Below, one piece after another: positions 59,077-64,000 of a stretch of DNA of 64,000 nt; the first letter of the stretch is position 1; every line of letters begins with the position of its first letter. A program made the translations under genes and the position numbers. The DNA is from Marinobacter salsuginis (GTDB lineage Bacteria > Pseudomonadota > Gammaproteobacteria > Pseudomonadales > Oleiphilaceae). The stretch lies in NCBI RefSeq assembly GCF_009617755.1, contig NZ_BGZH01000001.1:310001-374000 (forward strand), read 5' to 3'. The notes below the pieces were generated by a model. The model did not search any database, had not been told where the DNA came from, and saw only the letters and a program-made list of their open reading frames with translations.

Positions 59077-59991
59077 CTAGATGTTCAGTACATCCAAACG
59101 CCCGAAGTCTGTTTGTGCCTCGGGTTCCGCCGTATGAACGGCCTGGCGCTTGCCACCGAGGCGCTTGCCTTCCTTGAAATCATACAGATTGGTATCTGCC
59201 AGGTGCGAGGGCTCCACATTGCACATGGCGCGGAACATGGTCTCCAGCCGACCGGGGTGCTGCTTATCCCAGGCCTGGAACATGTCTTTTATCACCTGGC
59301 GCTGAAGATTCTCCTGGGAACCGCACAGGTTGCAGGGAATGATGGGGAACTGCCGCAGCCCCGCATAACGGGCGATATCTTTTTCCCGGCTGTAGGCCAG
59401 CGGCCGGATAACCGTATTGCGGCCATCGTCGCTGTGCAGAACCGGAGGCATCGACTTGAGCTTGCCGCCATAGAACATGTTCAGGAACAGGGTTTCCAGC
59501 AGATCGTCTCTGTGGTGACCAAGGGCTATCTTGGTAACCCCGTGCTCCTCGGCAAAATTATAGAGAATTCCACGACGTAGTCGGCTGCACAGACCGCAGG
59601 TAGTCTTCCCTTCCGGCACTTTTTCCTTAACAATACTGTAGGTGTCCTTCTCGATGATGTGATACTCGATACCCATGGAGGACAGGTATTCGGGCAACAC
59701 CTCTTCCGGAAATCCGGGCTGTTTCTGATCAAGGTTGACGGCTATCAGCTCGAACGAAACCGGGGCGCTCTTCTGCAGGTTGAGCAGAATATCGAGCATG
59801 GCGTAAGAGTCCTTGCCGCCGCTGAGGCAGCACATGACTTTATCGCCGGCTTCAATCATCGAGAAATCGGCAATCGCCTGCCCGACTTCGCGGCGCAGAC
59901 GTTTCTGCAGCTTGTTCAACTCCAGCTTCTGGCGGCGCTCCCGCTCTGGGTTGAGGGACTGTTCGGAACTGGCGATCATTGCTTCGGACAT
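59077..59991 (-). CDS. ttcA: tRNA 2-thiocytidine biosynthesis protein TtcA
   Basis: Fe-S-dependent thiolase for C32 in several tRNAs. The 304 residues have the PP-loop SGGKDS at 57-62, the cluster cysteines in CGLC (Cys132, Cys135) and a third near residue 223 in [12 protein letters not shown] chose ATG 59991 ([11 protein letters not shown]); ATG 60006 is an alternative and the frame opens further upstream, but conserved sequence begins near residue 20. It is divergent from a TetR gene. In many bacteria ttcA lies near the fnr and cco genes, as it does here for cco. Confidence 0.93.
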   Translation of the reverse strand: MSEAMIASSEQSLNPERERRQKLELNKLQKRLRREVGQAIADFSMIEAGDKVMCCLSGGKDSYAMLDILLNLQKSAPVSFELIAVNLDQKQPGFPEEVLPEYLSSMGIEYHIIEKDTYSIVKEKVPEGKTTCGLCSRLRRGILYNFAEEHGVTKIALGHHRDDLLETLFLNMFYGGKLKSMPPVLHSDDGRNTVIRPLAYSREKDIARYAGLRQFPIIPCNLCGSQENLQRQVIKDMFQAWDKQHPGRLETMFRAMCNVEPSHLADTNLYDFKEGKRLGGKRQAVHTAEPEAQTDFGRLDVLNI

Positions 59992-60063
59992 ACACACTAC
60001 GTTCATAGGGCAAATGGACGTGCGATTATACGCGTCACATGGATTCAGGGACAGGATACCGAC

Positions 60064-60708
60064 ATGGATATGTTGCAATCGAGCGAAGAGGTCGCAGGCA
60101 AACGGGAACAGAACCGGATTCGGAACCGCGGAGCAATCCTGCATGCCGCACGGGAATGTTTCAGGGAGCGGGGCTATGAGAACTCAACCATCCGTGACAT
60201 CGTCCGGCGCACGGGTCTTGCCGCCGGCACTTTCTACAATTATTTCTCCAGCAAGCAGGACATTTTCGCCGCTCTGCTCACGGACTTCCTGACCAATCTG
60301 AATGACAATCTCACTCGCCACCGGCGCGCGGCCAATAACACCGAGGATTTTATCCACTACGCCTATCTGGCACTTTTCACCGCGACTGCCAGGGATCCGC
60401 TGGTTTATGAGCTGGCACACCGTAATGATCGCGCGCTTCGGGAGCTGTTCGGTTCGGACATTCTCGGTCTGACCATGCTCTCTCTGGAGGATGACGTCCG
60501 TGAGGCGATGGAGCGAGGCCTGCTTCCCCGAATCGATCATGAGTACCTGTGCGCCGCTTTTTTCGGGGTCGCCTACGAGACCAGCCTGACGCTCGCACGA
60601 CGCGCGCACAGGAACCCGGAGTCAGCAGAGGCCGAAGCGCTGAGGGCAACGCGGTTTTCGAGCGCTCTGTTCATCGGCGGCCTCCCGAGGTTGGCGGCAC
60701 TTCCCTGA
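60064..60708 (+). CDS. TetR/AcrR family transcriptional regulator
   Basis: A 214-residue regulator. The HTH (about residues 18-62) has [20 protein letters not shown] followed by the typical [21 protein letters not shown]. The effector domain has no signature I know. The ATG at 60064 (MDMLQSS) is the sensible start; the open frame extends far upstream, antisense to ttcA. It shares a 72-bp spacer with ttcA and is followed after 19 bp by the DnaJ-related gene. Target unknown. Confidence 0.87.
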   Translation: MDMLQSSEEVAGKREQNRIRNRGAILHAARECFRERGYENSTIRDIVRRTGLAAGTFYNYFSSKQDIFAALLTDFLTNLNDNLTRHRRAANNTEDFIHYAYLALFTATARDPLVYELAHRNDRALRELFGSDILGLTMLSLEDDVREAMERGLLPRIDHEYLCAAFFGVAYETSLTLARRAHRNPESAEAEALRATRFSSALFIGGLPRLAALP

Positions 60709-60727
60709 TGACCGGGAGTGCCCTAAC

Positions 60728-61402
60728 ATGGGTCCCATGACAGACCGCCATGCTCCAACGCGCTCCGCTTACCCGGGCGCCGTAAATGAAGACGACTGCC
60801 TGGAACAACAGATTCAGCATCTTCTGGTGGCCGTTGAGCACGAGCTCCGGTCGGCACCGGCAGGCATGAACGAATTATCGCTGATCAAGGCCCTTCAGAA
60901 ACCGCCGTGGGAACTGCTTGGAGCCGTTGTGTTCAGCGAACCGGAAAAGCTCTACCCGGTTCACTTCCTTCTGTTCCATGTGCTCTACCGCCTGCGGGAC
61001 CAGTTGTCTGAGGCCGGCGAGAGCCTCACAATTTCGCCTCTGAATATTCGCATCGAGGCGCAGACGGTGGTCGGTGGCGAGGGTGTTCCGGACGGTGTCG
61101 ACACACTCCGCCATTTCTATCTGGACCTGTCCCAGTACCGTCTGCCCGAGGAAGCAATTCAACAGATGATGAATGATTTCTGGGCAGGTTCGCCTGGCCA
61201 GGCGCCTGCGCAAGCCGAAGCGAAGGCTGCGGCGGAAGTACTTGGATTCCAGGCCTTGCCCGGGGATTTCCCAACGGTCAAGAAGCGTTTCCGCCGGGCC
61301 GTGATGCACGCCCATCCAGACCGCGGCGGCAAGACCGAAACCATTCAGCATCTCAATCAGGCCTTTGCGGTACTGAAAGCCCATTTTCGGCATAGCATCT
61401 GA
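60728..61402 (+). CDS. DnaJ-related protein (C-terminal J-domain)
   Basis: A 224-residue protein. The N-terminal part (about 15-150, with DDCLEQQIQHLLVAVEHEL and PVHFLLFHVLYRLRDQL) is the DnaJ-related N-terminal domain. The C-terminal J-domain is short, with the HPD motif at 196-198 needed to stimulate Hsp70. No Gly/Phe or zinc domain is present, so it is a class III co-chaperone. The start ATG 60728 has GGGAG upstream; ATG 60737 is the alternative. Clients are unknown. Confidence 0.85.
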   Translation: MGPMTDRHAPTRSAYPGAVNEDDCLEQQIQHLLVAVEHELRSAPAGMNELSLIKALQKPPWELLGAVVFSEPEKLYPVHFLLFHVLYRLRDQLSEAGESLTISPLNIRIEAQTVVGGEGVPDGVDTLRHFYLDLSQYRLPEEAIQQMMNDFWAGSPGQAPAQAEAKAAAEVLGFQALPGDFPTVKKRFRRAVMHAHPDRGGKTETIQHLNQAFAVLKAHFRHSI

Positions 61403-61448
61403 CCGGTCCGCTCCAACTGAGCCAGGACACAGAAACACAGGAGACGAT

Positions 61449-62480
61449 ATGCAGCTCAAAGCATTCCTGAAATCTTCCATGATCGTCACTTTGATGGCGA
61501 CTGGCACCGCAGCGCGCGCAGATCTCGTTGTCCTGCAGTACCATCATGTCAGTGATTCAACGCCGCCCGCCACCAGCACGTCTGTGTCTCTTTTCGAAGG
61601 CCAGCTGGATATGATCTCGGATCTGGAGCTGGAGATTGTGGATCTGCACAAAGGCACAGAAGCAGCACTGGCCGGTACCGATGGGCAAGGTAATCGCATC
61701 GCCATTACCTTCGACGACGCCTATGACTCCGTCTACCATACCGCGGCGCCACTTCTGGCCGAAAAGGCCTACCCCTCTACCATTTTTGTAAACACCGAAG
61801 CCGTTGGCCGAAACGGCTATATGACCTGGGATCAGATTCGGGAACTGGCCGAGCGTCCGGGTGTTACCATTGCCAACCACAGCGCAGACCATGGACACCT
61901 TGCCCGAAAGCCAAACGAGAGCGAAAGCGACTGGCAGGCCCGGGTTACTAACAGCCTCGATTCGGCCCAGGAATCCCTTGAAGAGGAGCTGGATTCGCCT
62001 GCACCAATGTTCGCTTACCCGTACGGAGAGTTTGACCAGGCACTGGAACGCAAAATTGCCGAGCGAGGCTGGTATGGTTTTGGCCAGCAATCCGGAGCCA
62101 TCGGACAACAAACAGAGAAAACCCGGCTGCCTCGCTTTCCGATGGCGAACGCCTATGGTCAGTTAGGGAACCTTGAGAACAAGCTACGCAGTAAAGCCTT
62201 CCCTGTTAATACCGGAGAGCTGCCAGATGGCGTGATCTCCGAGAATCCGCCCACACTGGTTTTCCCGCTCGTCGACCCCATTGATGCCAACCGACTGACA
62301 TGCTTTGCGTCCGGTCAGGGACGAATCGACTTTGATGTCATCGACGGCAATGTGGAAGTGAAAGCCCCTGAGGCCTTTAACAGCCGGCGGTTCCGCTATA
62401 ACTGCACGCACCCTGTCGGTGATGGCAGCTACTACTGGCTGTCCCAGCAGTGGCTGGATCTGAGTAAGCCGGAGGACTGA
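61449..62480 (+). CDS. Exported polysaccharide deacetylase family protein
   Basis: A 343-residue secreted NodB-fold protein. The signal peptide ends near AARAD (residue 24). The NodB domain (about 25-240) has YHHVS, the catalytic Asp pair ITFDDAYDSVY (Asp89-Asp90), the metal histidines in NHSADHGHLA, and AYPYGEFDQAL. A C-terminal beta-type domain (about 255-343) follows. It could act on poly-N-acetylglucosamine (PgaB-like) or peptidoglycan, but no pga genes are nearby. It starts 46 bp after the DnaJ-related gene. Confidence 0.87.
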   Translation: MQLKAFLKSSMIVTLMATGTAARADLVVLQYHHVSDSTPPATSTSVSLFEGQLDMISDLELEIVDLHKGTEAALAGTDGQGNRIAITFDDAYDSVYHTAAPLLAEKAYPSTIFVNTEAVGRNGYMTWDQIRELAERPGVTIANHSADHGHLARKPNESESDWQARVTNSLDSAQESLEEELDSPAPMFAYPYGEFDQALERKIAERGWYGFGQQSGAIGQQTEKTRLPRFPMANAYGQLGNLENKLRSKAFPVNTGELPDGVISENPPTLVFPLVDPIDANRLTCFASGQGRIDFDVIDGNVEVKAPEAFNSRRFRYNCTHPVGDGSYYWLSQQWLDLSKPED

Positions 62481-62484
62481 CGCC

Positions 62485-63543
62485 TCACTCCTCCAACTGC
62501 ATCAGGCCAATCTCACCATGACTGACATGGGGGATTTTCCGGGGGCCGGTACTGGTTTCGGTAACAGTCTGGCCCTTCAAATCTTCCTCCCTGGTAAAAA
62601 CGACCAGCCAACGCTCTCCCTGGCGGGGGAATGCAGGTACCCAGGCCTCCAGGTAGCCGCGTCGGTGCCAGTTCTCCGGGGTAAAATCCATGACCAGGTC
62701 TGTCACCAGCCTTAACGGCGCCATCGTCTCATCCAGAAATACCAGGGAGGGCACAAACACGCCGTCCCTGGCGTAGGAGCGCAGGCGGATGACCAGACTT
62801 GCCTGCTCGTCGGGGTCGGGAAGTGCAATCAGTTGGTAGGGACTGGTTCCGGTGAGAAACGGATGGGTTGCTGAATCCTCACTAAGGGTAACGCCGAACT
62901 CCCTTCCTGATTGCCACCCTTGCCGACTTTGAACATCCAGTGACTCGCAGCAGGTGGCTGAAAATCGGGCAAAGAAGTTATCGGTTGGAGCCTCAATGCC
63001 GAGTATGGCAAAGGCGTCGGGGTCATAACCCTCCACCGGCGTCTGGTCTGCCTGATCCGGCCCGGCATGGTACACGCTGGCTTCGGTAATCTGGACCGGC
63101 GGCTCAACCAGCCCTTTTTCAACGTCAGAACGGGTATCGGGCTGGTAATAGCTAACCCGGACATTGCCTTCAGCATCGCGCCAGGTGAAATAAGGCTGCC
63201 TCTCCCCGGGTCGAACGTAGCCGTCCTTCTCAAGCTCGGTAGCATCAGGGTAGTTTTCAAGGGTGTACTCGGTTTCCTCCTCCAGCCCTGACTCTGAGCT
63301 GGCCGGATTTCCGGACCGCTCTGGCTCTGCCTTTACCTCCGGATCGAGCTGCTCACTAGCGTCTGAATCAGAGTCCCTACTCCCTGCTCTGGCAATGGGG
63401 GAGTATCGCACCCTGCCCTGTTCGTCGACCCAGGTAAAATAGCCTTCCCGCTCTGAAACCGTGGAGCCACCTATCTGGCAGCCTCCGAGAAGCGCTGCCA
63501 GAAAGAGAAACAAGGCTGATTTACCTACAGAGCCGTTAATCAC
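62485..63543 (-). CDS. Lipoprotein with DUF4124-like repeats and a MalM-like C-terminus
   Basis: A 352-residue lipoprotein. The lipobox is LLGGC with Cys22. Two copies of a motif occur: YFTWVDEQGRVRYSP from residue 35 and YFTWRDAEGNVRVSYYQP from residue 118, of DUF4124 flavour, separated by an acidic linker. The C-terminal half (about 190-352) resembles MalM, the periplasmic maltose-operon protein, with LVFLDETMAPLR, VVFTREEDLKGQT and the end IPHVSHGEIGLMQLEE. The start is GTG 63543. The gene order with a FadL-like porin directly upstream suggests an outer-envelope role rather than maltose use. Confidence 0.8.
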   Translation of the reverse strand: MINGSVGKSALFLFLAALLGGCQIGGSTVSEREGYFTWVDEQGRVRYSPIARAGSRDSDSDASEQLDPEVKAEPERSGNPASSESGLEEETEYTLENYPDATELEKDGYVRPGERQPYFTWRDAEGNVRVSYYQPDTRSDVEKGLVEPPVQITEASVYHAGPDQADQTPVEGYDPDAFAILGIEAPTDNFFARFSATCCESLDVQSRQGWQSGREFGVTLSEDSATHPFLTGTSPYQLIALPDPDEQASLVIRLRSYARDGVFVPSLVFLDETMAPLRLVTDLVMDFTPENWHRRGYLEAWVPAFPRQGERWLVVFTREEDLKGQTVTETSTGPRKIPHVSHGEIGLMQLEE

Positions 63544-63576
63544 TGCGAATGACTACCCTTCGGTTAGTGGCATCAC

Positions 63577-64000
63577 TCAGAACTTGGTCCGGAAACTGAG
63601 GCCTGCCATGACAACCCTGAGCGACGTCTTGATATCGAGACCCGCATACGGGTTGTAGATAATATTGGTGATGTTGTCGCAGTTTACGTTACAGCTGGTG
63701 TCGGCGGGAATCGACTCTACCGAGTGAAGGTAGCTGAGATTCATGTCAATTTCTGTGTCTTTGTCCCACTGGTAGCCCATACCGATGCTGTACAGGTTTG
63801 CCCCACCGAAGGGAGCCATTACCTGTCGCTGATCATCCGGGATAACGGAATCCCGTATCTCCACGCCGGCTCGCAGGTCCAGACGGGAAGACGCGTGAAA
63901 CTCCATGCCGAACGCCCAGTTCCACTGGCTCTTGAAACCGAGCGGCAACCTCAGGGTATTGGGCGTGGCATTGTCTGGGGACAGAATCCGGGCCGCATTG
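63577..64000 (-). CDS. FadL/OmpP1-like outer membrane protein, C-terminal part (cut by window end)
   Basis: The last 141 residues or so of a beta-barrel protein, open beyond the window end. Alternating strands such as WNWAFGMEFHASSRLDLRAG and LYSIGMGYQWDKDTEIDM, and a C-terminal phenylalanine (SFRTKF) for BAM recognition, mark an outer membrane barrel. The pattern fits the FadL/TodX hydrocarbon and fatty-acid transport family. A pair of cysteines (CNVNC) lies in a late loop. It is 33 bp upstream of the MalM-like lipoprotein gene and probably co-transcribed with it. Confidence 0.8.
   Translation of the reverse strand, partial: NAARILSPDNATPNTLRLPLGFKSQWNWAFGMEFHASSRLDLRAGVEIRDSVIPDDQRQVMAPFGGANLYSIGMGYQWDKDTEIDMNLSYLHSVESIPADTSCNVNCDNITNIIYNPYAGLDIKTSLRVVMAGLSFRTKF

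Noticed and set aside
59659..60063. An upstream extension of the second TetR gene by 135 codons.
   Set aside because: The extension runs antisense through ttcA and is unlike TetR proteins; the ATG at 60064 gives a normal length.

Overview
The window looks like core chromosome of a marine gammaproteobacterium close to Marinobacter. This rests on moderately high GC, very tight gene packing, protein sequences typical of the Pseudomonadales/Oceanospirillales side of the Gammaproteobacteria, and gene orders that (from memory, not checked) run parallel to several Pseudomonas aeruginosa blocks. I see no rRNA, tRNA, CRISPR, phage, integron or insertion sequence, and no island of clearly foreign composition. 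About 65 protein genes fill the window. Two are cut by its ends: leuA at the left, and a FadL-like outer membrane protein at the right.

Layout. 1-4.2 kb: leuA, divergent Lrp-type and TetR-type regulators, proS. 4.2-10.6 kb: a minus-strand envelope operon read exbB-exbD-msbA-lpxK-Trm112-kdsB-LMW phosphatase-murB, preceded by comEC. 13-16.4 kb: a DUF2062 protein, the LolD/LolC-E lipoprotein exporter and a PilZ-like protein. 16.5-19.8 kb: a small exported protein, the agmatine-to-putrescine genes aguA-aguB and a MoxR ATPase without its usual partners. 19.9-26.2 kb: trxB, then a bacterial N-degron set (aat, bpt, clpA, clpS) with infA and cspD; a striking 22-bp inverted repeat lies between trxB and aat. 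26.4-32.9 kb: rluE, a Nudix gene, mnmA, hflD, purB, the ribosomal oxygenase roxA and a two-domain acetyltransferase. 32.9-43.8 kb: a LysR regulator, an anchored protein of unknown function beside a SagS-like hybrid kinase, glutathione peroxidase, alaA, an unknown gene, htpX, pdxB, an RhlB-like helicase and epmC. 44-50.2 kb: dsbD, a TusA-like protein, an ABM-fold protein, rlmM, a diguanylate cyclase and a hydrolase. 50.3-59.1 kb: the complete cbb3 oxidase locus ccoNOQP-ccoGHIS plus a SafE-like protein, with two tandem FNR/ANR-type sites upstream of ccoN. 59.1-64 kb: ttcA, a TetR regulator, a DnaJ-related protein, an exported polysaccharide deacetylase, a MalM-like lipoprotein and the FadL-like porin.

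How it fits together. Much of the window serves envelope biogenesis (LPS core/lipid A, peptidoglycan, lipoprotein export) and modification of the translation apparatus (tRNA thiolation, rRNA methylation and pseudouridylation, L16 and EF-P hydroxylation). The cbb3 locus supplies a high-affinity oxidase for low oxygen together with its copper and heme assembly factors. Several genes bear on c-di-GMP or surface signalling.

I did not find a clear multi-gene system that looks new. The best leads are the structured repeat at 20.9-21.0 kb, the orphan MoxR behind aguAB, the acetyltransferase with an extra domain paired with RoxA, the XC6012-like PilZ protein, and the conserved unknown genes next to the SagS-like kinase and htpX. 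All homology statements come from motifs and memory; no search was run.
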